Shown: positions 47,125 to 60,760, numbered from the stretch's first letter. The stretch is DNA of 64,000 bases from Spizellomyces punctatus DAOM BR117 (GCF_000182565.1 NW_015971544.1:1007815-1071814), one strand, 5' to 3'. Made by a program: numbers and translations. The notes: generated by a model not told the origin, from the sequence alone.

Positions 47125-49640
47125 ATGTCCCGCCTAAAAGCTTTCAATCGCCGCTGGGATATTGCGTCCGACGACCTCTTTATACCTCTATTTTATTCCC
47201 TCCTATTCCACCTCATATGGCATGTTTTCCATATATTCTACCATTGCCAAACACTGATAACCTCCATGACAGGCTCATCTTTGTCACCATCGTGATTGCC
47301 ACACATGGAGAATGGATTCCTATTCCATACATTCCGATATTTTATTGTTTTGTCGTCGCATGTTTACTTATTGAGGGAATTGGGATGATCATTTCTCTGA
47401 GGGGGACCGTGGCAGACGAGCGGCCAAGGAGGAGGATGAGGTGTGTTGATTTCTTTCATAAATTCAGGAGAGGATTTAGATTAATTTCAATGGGTTCGTC
47501 AGAAATCTGGTCGAGATACATTCAGTGATGACTCTTTTGGAACTGGTAAGGACTGCCACGCATGTTTGCTTTCAGAATTAAATAGCAAGGTTCCAACTAT
47601 CATCTATAGCCACTCGAAATCTACACACTGTACTTTACAATTCACACACTTAAAACTATCACCCACCTCGCCCTGCTCATCCTCCTCATCATTTCGACGC
47701 TGTTAACAGCATTATTGACTCTGCTTCACCTTCTTGCTATCCTAGCTCTATATATTGTATCCTGCCCAGTAGTAAAAGATGAACAAGCAGCCTACGAATC
47801 GACGCAGAGACTTTGGCAAAGACGCTTACGCCGGCTATTCAGCTTTGGTGGAAAATGGGTGGCTGGACAGGACGTCATGGAAGAGGTTGCGAGATTTTTC
47901 GGGGAGTACTTTGACGGCGTTGATTTGGCACCATCAGATGTTTTGGTTGGCTGTATGTACGTAAGTTGGACCATGAACAGTTGACGCCGCCCTAACTGGC
48001 GTGTTTCAACAGTAGCGTTACTACGCAAAGTCCAGCAAGAAAGTGCAAAGCAGCACGCCCGAGAGCGCAGACAAGACGCGATTCCTTTGGTTGCTCAACA
48101 GAACCCACAAGGTGAAGATGCAGCACCAGTCAGCACTGGTCAAGGGACCGATTCCGCCCAACTGGAGGATAGGGAACTAAGTTCGAGGGAAGACGAACGG
48201 GAAGAAGAGGCGGAGCCCGTCCCACTGTCGCCCATTCACCAATCGGGGCGTGCTAACGAAGCGATCGTGGACAAAGCCGACCTAAGCAACGCCCTCCACT
48301 TTCTCAATTATGCGCAAGCAATCTATGGCCTTCCGCTCACCTTCGCGGAAAATCCATTTTCAACACTCAAGGCAACATGCGGTAGTCTTTGTTGCGCCTG
48401 CTGTGTTGGTTGCATCCCACACCCTAAGCCCACGCCTACCAAAGAAGTCTGGCAAGCCGTTGCAACGGAGGGTGGCCTGTTCCCATTTTTGGGCACAAGT
48501 ACGGATTCGTTGGAATCAGGGGAGGTCGGCGAAGATATTCAAACAGTTCACAAGAAGCTTCATTCCGACCTCATCTACATATCGCACATCAACTCCCCTT
48601 TTCGATCACCATTCTTTGTCTCTCTTGATCACCAGTCCCGCAGCGTCGTAGTCGCGGTCCGCGGCACGTTCTCTACTGCCGATGTATTGGTGGATCTGAG
48701 TTTGCAGGTGACGGATTTGGAATTATGTGACGGAGGAAAGCATTGGGCTCATACGGGGATGCTGAAGACAGCGAAAAATTTGGTCAAAGAGATGGACAAA
48801 AGGGGCGTCTTAAAGAGACCCGAACTGGAAGCCGATGAGAACGGAAGAAGCAAGTATCGGGTTTGCGTTGTTGGACATTCACTTGGTGCTGGTATCGCAG
48901 CGCTAGTGTGTCACATTCTTCGTCGCACCTCGCATGCTGGTGCAATATGTTATGCATATTCCCCACCAGGATGTCTCCTCTCATCGGATGCATCAATTCA
49001 CTTTCAGCAATTTTGCACCTCTATCATCCTCAACGATGATCTCGTACCACGTCTAAGCCGCACGTCCCTGGAGCGTGCAAAGAGAGATGTCGCATATCTG
49101 TGTGGGCATAGCAATGTGCATAAACTCCACGTGCTGGCTGCAGGTTTTGGTTTGGGGTGGACGAAGCGGTGGACAAGAGGAGAAGGTGTCGTGGAATGTG
49201 AGGAGGATGTATTACGAGTCAGAGAAAACGAAGAACAGAAAATGGCCGAGACGACCTCCAGTGAGTGTATTGTGGATCTTCCTCGCCAGGAGGAAGTGCC
49301 CGCAGACGACAACGTGCAGGCCGAGGCAGCATCACCCACGGGTGGAACTACTGTCGAAGTGCGCAAATCCGTACAGATGTATGTTCCTGGAACAATCATC
49401 CACATTGTCCGTCTATCACCTCTTGGCATCCCGAAAGCACGTTCAAACAAGAAGTACAATCGCCGACACCCTCCACCACGATACACAGCGCGCTGGGCAG
49501 ATAAAGCGGACTTTACTGAAATTCTGCTCTCACGGAGTATGTTGATGGATCATTTCCCATATAACGTGCGCAAGGGCTTGAACGAGGCCTTAGAGACGTT
49601 CACTGCTGCGGAAGCAATCGGACACGACGTATTAGAGTAA
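47125..49640 (+). CDS. sn1-specific diacylglycerol lipase (DAGL-like)
   Basis: Membrane lipase that cleaves diacylglycerol at sn-1 to give monoacylglycerol. Five exons (47125-47219, 47273-47440, 47503-47545, 47610-47952, 48013-49640) give 758 residues. The N-terminus FNRRWDIASDDLFIPLFY matches the start of DAGL-alpha. Four membrane segments follow in about the first 220 residues. The lipase_3 domain carries VVAVRGTFSTADVLVDLSL, the Ser nucleophile in VVGHSLGAGIAALV, the Asp in NDDLVPRLS, and a late His in MDHFPYNVRKGL as catalytic triad candidates. A Cys-rich patch (CGSLCCACCVGC) lies before the catalytic core, a possible palmitoylation site. Intron 1 uses a GC donor (atatg|gcatgt). Acidic inserts flank the core. 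Confidence 0.92.
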
Positions 49641-49706
49641 TCTCAAAAATGACAAGTACAACTGTATCTATCTTACTTCCAAATACATTACATTTATAAC
49701 TTCCAA

Positions 49707-50350
49707 TTATTTATTAAACCCAGGAAAGACTTCTTGAAAGGTTGGTGTTTGTCCCCATAGTGCCGTATTCACATCCAACTCCTTTCTCGAGAGAGTCTCC
49801 CTTCGGCTACAAATGTCCCGACAAATTGCCTCTCTGACCGTGTAATCCTTTTCCAGTGTACGGACATAGTCTACGCAAAGGAGAATCATGTCGCGGGGAA
49901 TCTGTGCAGTTGGTGAAACATGCGAATCCTTCACATGCAAATTAGTCAGTGCACGTACAGCTTTCCAGCAAGGGACCACCTTGCAACTTACGCTAAGTTG
50001 ATCGAGATCCAAATCTTGGGAGATGTATAGGAGAGTGCGACGATCGGCATAGAATGCGTGCAGCAGGTCTCGCACTAAAGCCAAATATGTTTGCCACATC
50101 TGTCATAAGGGAACAGTTCCGCCGACCCTTACGTTCATCCACAATTATTGCAAGTTTCATGGCGCCACTTCTTGTAACTAGTAACGTAGGATATCGGATG
50201 AACGATTATGGCCAGATACCATTGAATTTTACCATCTTGGAGAAACGCCCTACCATCTGCATCCATTAATCCCGCCAAAATCTTTTGCCCGTCTCGCACT
50301 TTGACATTCCAATCCTGCAATCTGTGCATCATCACTATTTTCCGCGCCAT
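49707..50350 (-). CDS. small helical protein, possibly AIRIM/C1orf109-like
   Basis: Four exons (50233-50350, 50133-50177, 49992-50074, 49707-49928) join in phase into 155 residues. Predicted helices: RLQDWNVKVRDGQKILAGLM, ELRDLLHAFYADRRTLLYI, SPTAQIPRDMILLCVDYVRTLEKDY, REAICRDICSRRETL, then WGQTPTFQEVF. The SPT..(D)M..(V)..LE..Y..R pattern resembles the ribosome-maturation factor AIRIM (human C1orf109), which shares a short SPS..DML..L..IE..Y..K segment; this is a weak, memory-based match and needs a profile search. No catalytic motif is visible. The gene is convergent with the DAG lipase (66 bp apart) and divergent from GDE1 (428 bp). Confidence 0.65.
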
Positions 50351-50778
50351 GCTGAGAACCGTGAGTGCACCAACCGTTCGCGTGACGCTAGGAATGTCTC
50401 TGTCAGAAGTTCCATTGCTCGTCCGTTGTGAATTGTGATCTGGTGTCTTTAGACTTGATCAGCAATGGGTAACTACATGGCAATTATGATCGTACTTGTG
50501 CCTATCCCGTTCTACAGATACCTTTGCATCCTGCTCGTTACGATAAATGTGACGTTATTTGCCAGGCGGTCAAGAGTAAAGATCTGGTTGCAATTCGGGC
50601 GACTTCTCCAGCGCAAGTCCCTCATCGCATCACGTGTGGAATGGGTTGGACGTGAGCAGACGCGGTTGCTGTCGATCTTGACGTCGTTTCCCGCTGCACA
50701 CTCGGCTGCGGTGGGGCAGGAAATGCCACTTTTGCACCTTAAATTGCAACATTTGTAACTAGTCCACATCTCGTTAAC

Positions 50779-53700
50779 ATGAAATTCGGTAGAACGCTTG
50801 TCAAGTACCAGGTCCCAGAGTGGTCCGCGTAAGTTTTCTCGTCGTGTCCTTTGGTGCGTTCGGCCGTTCACCTTGAACCGGCAGACAATACATTGCATAC
50901 AAGTCCCTCAAAAGAGCAATCAAGCATGCAAAGCGACTACTTGATGTCAAAGGTCCTAAAGACAGTGAAACGGAGGAGGCGATTACCGGTGCGAATGTCT
51001 TCGTGTGATCTACACATACAAGCCAGGAACGATACTCACTTCACCTTAAAGCATTTATCAAAATGGTGGAGATAGAGGCAAAGAAGATCAATGGATTTTG
51101 GTCGAACCAATACTCTGCAACAGAACGCCGACTTCGTTTGAGTGAGGTTCTCGCTAATGGGACTCCGACAGTTACGGTATTATTTACAGGTTCCCTTCAA
51201 TGACAGGCAAAGAGCAACTAGAACAAAAAGATGTCAGATCGATTCCCAACGATGAGGTTGTAGAAACAATAAACGAAATCAAAGTGCAACTTTACCTAGT
51301 CCTTCGATATCTTGAAATGAACCGAACTGGATTTCGGAAGATCTTGAAAAAGTAGGTCTAGGCCTGCTTCTCCAAGAAGTAAACCATCAGTCTAATCGAC
51401 CTGCAGATTTGACAAGAAACTAGATGTGGAGTTGAGCGAAAAACTATGGGCAGAAAAGGCAGGGGACCGTTTGATGTCGCTCTTGTATCAGCATCTAGAA
51501 CTGATTCTGGGTCAAGGTCGCTGTGTACCCATTCTGCACAGACACATCTTTGGAGAACATGTTGCAGGTTGTCGATGATCTGAGCGAAAAGGCTCAGAGT
51601 ATCCAACATAGTCTATGGGATGATGCACAAGCGACTCCGTCCCCCGATATCCATTATGCATTTCCGGCCGAAGTCCAGGCCGCGCTGAAAGCTGATGATG
51701 TCACGCTACTGAGTATAGTGATGGAAAAGATTCGATCACCGGCTCCGGGACAGGCTTTGAGTACAGCAGAGGTGGGCGAGTTCCTTTTGTGTATCATTTT
51801 ACAATAATTCACCTTTTCTATGGCTACAGGAGAAGCGCACATACTGCTCTATTCTTGTCAAAGCGTGCCAGAGAAACGCATTGAAGTGCATTGCACATCT
51901 CGTTCAGCAACCGGATCTCGTTAGCACTCCTCTACCCGGTGATATCAATCAGCGAACTATTCTTCATCGGCTAGCTGTGTTGGGTCCGAACCTCCTTCGT
52001 CAACCCGGAGGTGGTATGGTCCCTTCGTCCGGCATCGGAAGGGATGATCCTACTTTACTTCAGTACATTCTCTCCCATATACCAAGCAACGTGGCGAACT
52101 CTGCTCTCCGCGTCAAGGATTTTCTCGGCAGAACGCCTTTGCATTACACAGCCCTTTACGGGATGCCGAGCACAGCGAAGGTGCTCCTTAACTTTTTGTC
52201 TGATGGCATCCTGAAAGGGAGCCAATGGGTAGATGATGATGGTCACTCCCCTCTTTTCTACGCTGTTGTAAGGGGATTTGTAGACGTTCTGTTGGTGCTA
52301 TTGCCAAGATGGAACAATGTCGACGAGCTGGGTGATGGTGCGTCGAATCTTTTGGCACATTGCTTGAGACTGAGCTGACTATGTCATATTAGCCTTCCAA
52401 GACACGGATCTTGTAGAACATCGACAACTCCAATCGTACGTCGCGGGGCAACAGATCAATCCAGGGGAAAGCGTCTTATCATCTCCTCTCATAACACCAT
52501 CCCAGTCCATGGCTGCCCTCATGGACATTCCTCTTCAGCCAACGCGGACGAACCCTAGCACTCCATTGGCATTAGCTTGCACCTTTGGCCATGCTGAAGT
52601 GGTCCGTGTTCTCTTGGAGCACGGGGCAAATAGCAATGTGTGCAATGACGATGGCGAGGTTGGTTGTACAGTTCGTGGTCAAATCCGAGCAATCTCCCTC
52701 ATCTGAAATAAACTGGCAGAGCCCATTGCATCTTTGCGCCCGGGGTGGGCACATCGTCTGTGTGCGGTTGCTGCTAGGACAGGTAGATGGTGCAACATGG
52801 GCCAAAGCGAACTGTGACTCCAAAGATCGATCATTTGGGCGTACACCGCTTTTCTTGGCTGGTGAGCTCTGAAGTATTCTGTGACGGGTAATATTGTTGA
52901 GCTGATGTCGCCTGATCGATCTTCTGGAATAGCAATGGAGGGTCACATTGAATGCGTTAAAGCTTTGCTTGACGCCGGTGCGTCTGTACAAATTGTGGAC
53001 TCAGCAGGATTGAATCCACATGAATACGCTGGTATGTTGGATGGCGCCTGTATAACTTACGCCGCATCTCATGGGCATCCTCAACCCAGTGTTCCGAGCT
53101 CATAACGAGGTTGCCGCCATTCTTCGTTCCCACGTTACCCCTTACACGGTCAAGCCCGCAAACATTGAAATCAGCTCGGTCGCGCAAGCTGTGGTCGTCG
53201 AAAGAGCCTACGGACATAGATATTTAAAAGGCCAATCAATGATTCGTCTATATCTTGGATCTCTGGACCTTCGGCGACGAGACCCGCCCGTTCGATTGGA
53301 CGACAAACGTATTCCAGCGCAAATGGCACCAGGAACATTTCGTTTAACTATATCTGCAAAGAACGCGGTGGGAGACCCTGCAATCTTCGATCTTCCGCTT
53401 TTAGAGCCCGTTCCGGAGCCAATTGTGTTTTACGCGGAGAATTTTGAACAAGTCTCTCTGCAGTTTGATATCCACCCTGCATATGGGGAAGCGACAAAGA
53501 AAGCTCGGTTAATTGGCAGGGCCAGCGCGCTTCTTTCCACTGTCAAAACGTCGCTATGGCAGGAAAAGACGCCACTGGGTGGGAGTGTTGATGTACCGAT
53601 TATGAGCTCCCATAGTTTGGAGATCATTGGATCCGTGACATTTGAGTTTGTGGTTGTGAAGCCATTTGTGCATGGTAACCTTAAAGGAGATGGAGCGAGA

Positions 53701-55078
53701 ACCTGGAGATCGCAAATGACCAAGGTGCTGCCTGTATAATTTGCCCAGCACTAAAAGTCTTATTGATCAATCTGTTTGCCTTCACAGGTCGTTGGACACC
53801 GAGGATTGGGTATGAACAAGGCAGCTCACGTAGCCAACGGACGCGGCCATCTACAGCTAGGGGAGAACACATTGCTCTCCTTCATCACGGCGGGTGCCTT
53901 GGGCGCCGAATATGTTGAATTCGGTGCGTCATCAGTTGTATATTGTAGCCTTTCCAAAGAAACCATCCTGATGCATGTGGTTGACTACAGATGTGCAATT
54001 AACGAAGGATCTGGTTCCTGTACTGTACCATGACTGTAGGTTGTCTTCCTGGCGCTTGATGCAAGAAAAAATTCTCATCATTTTTCGTACAGTTAGGGTA
54101 TGGGAAACCGGTTACCACCTACCTCTAAGTGCCCTAACAGTGGAAGAATTCCTCGCCCTCCGACCTAAAGAACGGCCCTCCCGTAAACTTGCTTGGGCAA
54201 CCAACGGACATTTGCGGCGCACCATGAGTATGAGCGATGCATCCGAAGAGAGTTTGAAGGCGGCTGATGAGCGGGCTTCATGGCCTACTCGTGGGAATGA
54301 TGACGGGTCGGTTCAGTTACCATTCGCAACGTTGGAGGAGACGCTAAAGGTGACGGACATGTTTTATGCAGGGCTTGAATAGGTCATTCCCGGGCTGATT
54401 TTGCTTGGTTTGTTTCATTACAGAAAGTGCCAACAAAGATCGGGTTTAATGTTGAAGTCAAATATCCTAATTTACAGGAAGCCGAACAGGATGAGCTCCA
54501 AAATGCGGAAATCAATGTCTTCTGCGACAAGATCTTGGAAGGTATCTTTGATAACGCTGGAGATAGGTATGGCCTTTCGATTGTGTGTGAGTGTGTGCAG
54601 ACATCTATTCTTATGCTTACTGGACTGTGCTTATTAGAAATATATATTTCTCGTCCTTTCACCCGGAAGTCTGTTGGATGTTGAGTATGAAGCAGGTGAC
54701 TTGTGCGTCGTTCTGCCCAACCATGAGATCGTAATATTTACACATCGTCATTGTTGCCTATTAAAAAAGAACCACTACCCCGTCTTTTTCTTAACCGAAG
54801 GTGGAACTGATACCACCTACGACGCTCGCTGCAATTCCCTCCTCGACGCCGTGCGATTCGCAACTCGAGCAGGATGTCTTGGCATCGTAACAAAGGTGGA
54901 TCCGATTCTGGAAGCACCTGGGCTGATTCGCGCCATAAGAGAAAGCGGGCTCCTGCTTTTTACCTATGGTGGTTTGAATAACGAGGTGGAGAATGCGAAA
55001 TTGCAAAGGAGTTACGGGGTTGATGCTATAATCGTTGATAAAGTTAGGAGTGTTTTTACCGAATTCCAGAAAGTGTAG
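50779..55078 (+). CDS. GDE1: SPX-ankyrin-GDPD glycerophosphodiesterase
   Basis: Hydrolyses glycerophosphocholine or related glycerophosphodiesters, cytosolic in yeast. Seventeen short exons from 50779-50828 to 54770-55078 give 1097 residues in a single phase-consistent frame. The SPX domain at the N-terminus (MKFGRTLVKYQVPEWSAQYI, YKSLKRAIKHAKRL, FRKILKKFDKKL) senses inositol pyrophosphate/phosphate status in relatives. About six ankyrin units follow (GRTPLHYTALYG, GHSPLFYAVVRG, TPLALACTFGHAEVV, SPLHLCARGGHI, MEGHIECVKALLDAGA). The GDPD barrel has VVGHRGLGMN, GENTLLSF, EFDVQLTKDLVPVLYHD, FNVEVKYP and the closing VDAIIVDK. The ankyrin and GDPD parts are joined by a beta-rich segment of about 200 residues. 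Intron 5 probably uses a GC donor (51459). Confidence 0.95.
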
Positions 55079-55265
55079 ATGATTGTGTGGATATTTTGGG
55101 TAGAATAGGACTACGGTAGATGTTGTATTGGACATTGTTTTGTATGAATTGGACTTGAATCATGAGAATTACTAGATCATGACAACGCCAATCGTTTATT
55201 CACCTAAGTATACTCAAACAACATAATTGTCTTGCAAACTTTGCAAAGAAATCATCTCTTATTTC

Positions 55266-56496
55266 TTACAACCGTTCCTTCAAATCTCTCCACTGCTTTT
55301 CTCTCACCATCTTCGTCCCTGCCATTCTTTTTGACCATGTTGTATGTGGAGGTGGATCAGATACATAGGCTGGTGGATCGTCCACATGCAGTTCGTAGAG
55401 GGCTTCTGAGTATTCCACGACTATTTGTTCCGCTGCTGTTGATATGGGAAGCACTGGTTTGCTTGCTCTTGATCGAGACGATGGTCGTGGTGTGTCACCA
55501 GTAGTTGGTGGAGGTGTGGGTGCTGGTGGGCGAGGCGGAACTTGCTGTTGTTCCTGTTGTGTTGTTTCACTCCCTTTATCCTTTTCGCGATCAATGGGGC
55601 CTTGTCCCTTTCCGATCGGCGGTAATGGATGGTTCTTGGTTTTGGTCCTTAGAGAAGCCTTGGAATGCACCGTATGTGTGGCAAGGGTGTATAATTCTTT
55701 CATATCCAGTTGCAATCCAGCAACGCTCAGGGCCTCTTGCACCAATTCACGCTCCGCCTTAAGATGGTCTATCTCAACCTGCTTCCGTTTGTTGTCCTCG
55801 TTGAGCCGGTCAATGAAGGCTGTGTACTTCTTTTTCTGTTGGTCTAGGAGGAGATAGAGGTGGGGTTCGGATGGGTCTGTTGGTAATGAGGAACCTGTGA
55901 TTTGAGTCTCTGGATGGTTGTGGGAGGGCTTCGGGTCAAATGTGTGGACAGATGCTTGCAATTTACTCGTTGTAGGGTCATGCACGTCTAAAATAATCTA
56001 GATGGTTATGCACTGCTAATGTGAGCCCTTAAAGCTGCAGTACTACTGTACCTCCACCGTCTGCCTTTGTTACAAGTCTCACCGAGAGGTCTGCTCGACA
56101 TCAGGCGTTAAGCAACAATCTGGAACAATATCATCTAGCCAAAACAGCACTGACAGTATTCATACCAGAACAAACACTCTGCAACCTTGTAATCTCGCTA
56201 TGCAGTCCTTTCAGAACACCCGCATGCTCTTTCTGCAAAAACTCTATTGTCTTCTCTAACGATGTGATCTTCGCTAAAGCTCTTGCATGTGCTTGAGATG
56301 ACACACTGCAGCAAGTCATTGTAGCTCGAATTCCAGTCTCTTGCATTGGTTGAAAGGATAGCCCCAGCTGGTTTAAGATTCGTCCTGCTGCATAACCGCT
56401 CCCTGTTTGTTGTTGCTGATGTTGTGGAAGACTGTATTCGGTTCCGCTGTGGAAAAGTGGTACAGGAAGTGGTGTAGTGGCAACGGCGGCAGGCAT
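55266..56496 (-). CDS. CCDC92-like coiled-coil protein
   Basis: Exons 56166-56496 and 55266-55987 join in phase into 350 residues; the 178-nt gap between them is long for this locus and may hide a small middle exon. The first exon has the CCDC92 signature: ITSLEKTIEFLQKEHAGVLK followed by GLHSEITRLQSVC. The second starts a coiled coil (LLLDQQKKKYTAFIDRLNED, KRKQVEIDHLKAERELVQEA), then a Pro/Gln-rich region, and ends with a basic segment WSKRMAGTKMVREKQWRDLK. CCDC92 proteins locate to centrioles and cilia in animals, so a basal-body or flagellar role is inferred. The gene is divergent from PP2A. Confidence 0.8.
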
Positions 56497-57229
56497 GAGT
56501 CGTCAGATACAGTAGAAATGAGACCGACAGGGGCGCGAAACAAGAAAAAGCACGAGGTTCAAGAATGTTGATAAATGTAAACGGGGTTTATACAGTCGAT
56601 TGGGGTTTTGTTAGTAACTGATTCATTTTAGTTGCCCGTGAGCGTGGAACGAGGGTCTTGCGATGAGTTTATAACTATGCTGTCCCTTTGCATCAAAATA
56701 TGTACAATCACAGCAGTCACCGGCACACTTTGTATTGTAAAGCCTTAAATCGCTCCCATCGTTGACCATCCGTCCCTTGTTATATGTCAACAGCGAGCAG
56801 CACAAGGTGCAAGCGAAAACGATCTTTATCCCGACCATTACATAAGCATTGTGGCAAACGGATGGCTGCATGTGGCGGGTGCTGGCTGTTCAGTCCAAAA
56901 GTCGCGAAAGAAGGACGCACTTTTCACCAAAACAAGCCGAGCTGCACAATAATAGAACGGGCGAGTTGAAATTTCCATCCCGTTTGGCAGAATCATTCTT
57001 CCCATCGGGGCGTCTTACTCTACGACCTTTTGAAGGATTTCCCCTCTCGTCACGTCGGGCTCATAATTTCTAGCCCATCAATAAACTTTTTGGTTGGTAC
57101 ACGGCCGAACGCGGTGCGCTGCAAAAGACGAAATCACCAGCGTGTCGGAGATGGGATCGTAGCTTGATAGTACTTGCTCAAAACATTCACACTATCTTGT
57201 ATAGGCACCCCCTTTTTATTAAACCAACC
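56497..57229. other. divergent intergenic region, CCDC92-like / PP2A
   Basis: About 730 bp with no supported coding frame and no recognised RNA. Short conserved promoter elements could not be identified by eye. Confidence 0.45.
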
Positions 57230-58614
<1,385 letters not shown>

Positions 58615-59086
58615 AAATTAAATCCCTCAAATTACCCAAAACGGATTTCATCACTCTGTTTTCTTTTTCTAAAAGGCAGTGATTGTACAGTTTTTGAAGC
58701 TTTCGCCTGCCTTTGGCTGACTTGGATGTGTGCTTGGGAGTTATGGGCTGTGCCCTGTCGGTTCTATCGTTATTACGACGCTTGGCCTGATTACATAGGC
58801 TGGGATTGAGAAGGAGAGCTGTATTTTGCTGCGAGTGGTGCTGTAACTCGTTTGCAATTTGATAGCAACAGTTTGAGCCTTCGAGGTGTAATATACCGAT
58901 GTTCTTCGTTGAGGTGTGAAATCGTCCTGCTCTCTGTCGATGCATGTTTTGACGATGATTGGGGAGCAAAGGGGACAACCAAGGATGGTCACTGATAAGT
59001 TCGCCACAAACGTGGAATACACTAGTTGCATAGTTTTGGCTGTTCCCATATTTGTACATCACACTCTCAATCGCGCAAAAACACAT
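58615..59086. other. convergent intergenic region, PP2A / SmD2
   Basis: About 470 bp at the facing 3' ends of PP2A and SmD2. Minus-strand open frames here show no motif, so the region is read as untranslated or spacer sequence. Confidence 0.4.
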
Positions 59087-59727
59087 TTACACAATATTCC
59101 TCAACACCAATACAACTATAAGGTGAAAGGGAAGCAGAACCGGATCAATATAGATTCAACAAAACATCATCAACAAAACCACAATGCACCCACCGGAATC
59201 TCCTCGTAAAAACATCTTTGATATAAAGCGGTCCTTGTTGATCGGCTTGGCCTTCTTCACCCCCTTTCCAGTCTTTGGTGTCTCTGCCAAATTAAAGTGT
59301 CAACCAATATGCGCCATTTGGGTAAAACATAATAGTTCCCAAAAAAACCAACCTGTCCACATCTCCTTTACGTTCTCCAAAACCATGTTACAGTGCCGGT
59401 CACTAGATTCGCAAATGGTGAGCTCAACGAAATTCTCGCACTACGATCAGTTGCGTTGTAGATATGCGTACAAAGCTTTTACTCGAGCAAGCAGTTTACG
59501 ATTGTTTCGACACATGATTAAGATTTGAGAGTTGTTTTTGACAGACTAGATAGAGAGATGCTTTAATAACCATATTCCTCGGTGCACGTTGACGAAGCGA
59601 GGTAGGTTGCGTTGCACACAATAATGTTTACCTGCGTCAATACGGACAATGGTCCTGTTTGGAACTCGGCTTCCTCTTGGGCAGCGAGTTCCGCTTCTGT
59701 CATTTCGCTCTTTGCTTTTGCAGACAT
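59087..59727 (-). CDS. SMD2: Sm core protein D2
   Basis: Member of the heptameric Sm ring on spliceosomal snRNAs. Five exons (59632-59727, 59472-59545, 59352-59401, 59194-59283, 59087-59115) give 112 residues. N-terminus [20 protein letters not shown] leads to [20 protein letters not shown]. The Sm1 motif is [29 protein letters not shown], split by an intron at AF|DRHC, and the Sm2 motif is [19 protein letters not shown]. The SmD2-specific insert between them ([18 protein letters not shown]) is present. The last exon codes only nine residues and the stop. The gene shares a 203-bp divergent interval with the CINP-like gene. Confidence 0.96.
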
Positions 59728-59930
59728 TTTTGAACGATGCTAGGGAAAGTTGTGTGTGTCGTGTGCTATTTTGCGGCTGGTGAGAGAGGATGGGGATGGG
59801 ACTGGGATGTTGATCTGACCTGTGGGTCTCGTTGAGCTTGCCCCTCCAAGTCTTGTTGTCTTGGCAACCACGCACAGTCAACTGCAGCACCTCATCAGTT
59901 CCAATAACTGACCTTTCCACCCAAGAGCTC

Positions 59931-60760
59931 ATGAGTGTCGCTGGGACATATCAAACACTCTCCTCAGTTCAACGCGCTGTTCGTACGGCCTGGACCGATC
60001 TTAAATATCACAGAACGTCATGGCAAGACCTCTCCGATGACGGCACGGGAGTCGCGAACAAGCTGCTGAATCTTGTTTTGAAGAAAAAGTAAGGTACGTT
60101 TTTAAGCTGTGCGTCACTCTCAAAAGTGCACACAGCACTTATTGGTTGACAGATATGCCCGTGAAACCACAGCGTGGACTCCAGGGTTGTCTGAATTTGA
60201 GGGAGTTACGGAGGAATATGAGAAGAAGTTGGAGGAAGCATTGAAGGCGCCCCTGGACGAGCTAAACGAGATTATCGTACGATTGGTAGGTCTTGGCTGG
60301 CAAGCATTGCAGCAGATATTCTTTCTGTGTTAGTAATAGCTGCACACAACATTCACAGACGCAACTGCTAAGGAAGATGCAAATTCTCTACCTCCAACTC
60401 GAAACCTTGATTGATGATACATCGAATAATGTTGGAGAACGGTATGCATATGAAACACCTCTATTTAGAAGCCAAACACTCGAAGGACATGGTATGCACA
60501 GCCTGTCTCCCGTTAGTTCTCTACTCCATAATAACTGGCTTGTATGATCAGTTGGCCTTTTCCGGAAGACGATAGACATGTATGCGACGGAATTGAGTCT
60601 CAAGCGACGAATAGCAGAATCCTTGCCGAATCTACGCGATCGACGAGAAGCTATGTTTCATTTGACTGCATGGCTGCAGGAGCCGTACCTAGACCTCGAA
60701 GCCTTACGCGAAATAGACGGTATATGGGAACTGGAGAGCTCAGTGGAGGGTGGTTCTTAG
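59931..60760 (+). CDS. CINP-like protein
   Basis: Four exons (59931-60088, 60153-60285, 60359-60491, 60552-60760) give 210 residues, the length of animal CINP. Matching features in order: WTDLKYHRTSWQDLSDDGTGVANKLLNL, a helix KKLEEALKAPLDELNEIIVRL, MQILYLQLETLIDD, PLFRSQTLEGH, then MYATELSLKRRIAESL and LTAWLQEPYLD. The last two are the most conserved parts of the family (MYRKELxLKR...WLxQPYV). CINP binds CDK2/CDC7 and checkpoint proteins in animals and is reported as a partner of the SPATA5/AFG2 ribosome-maturation complex together with C1orf109. A gene possibly of that second kind lies at 49707-50350. The function in fungi is inferred. Confidence 0.82.

Noticed and set aside
55444-55857. 137-codon plus-strand frame across the CCDC92-like gene
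   Set aside because: It is the antisense of a Pro/Gln/Lys-rich coding exon whose coiled-coil reading on the minus strand is far more convincing.
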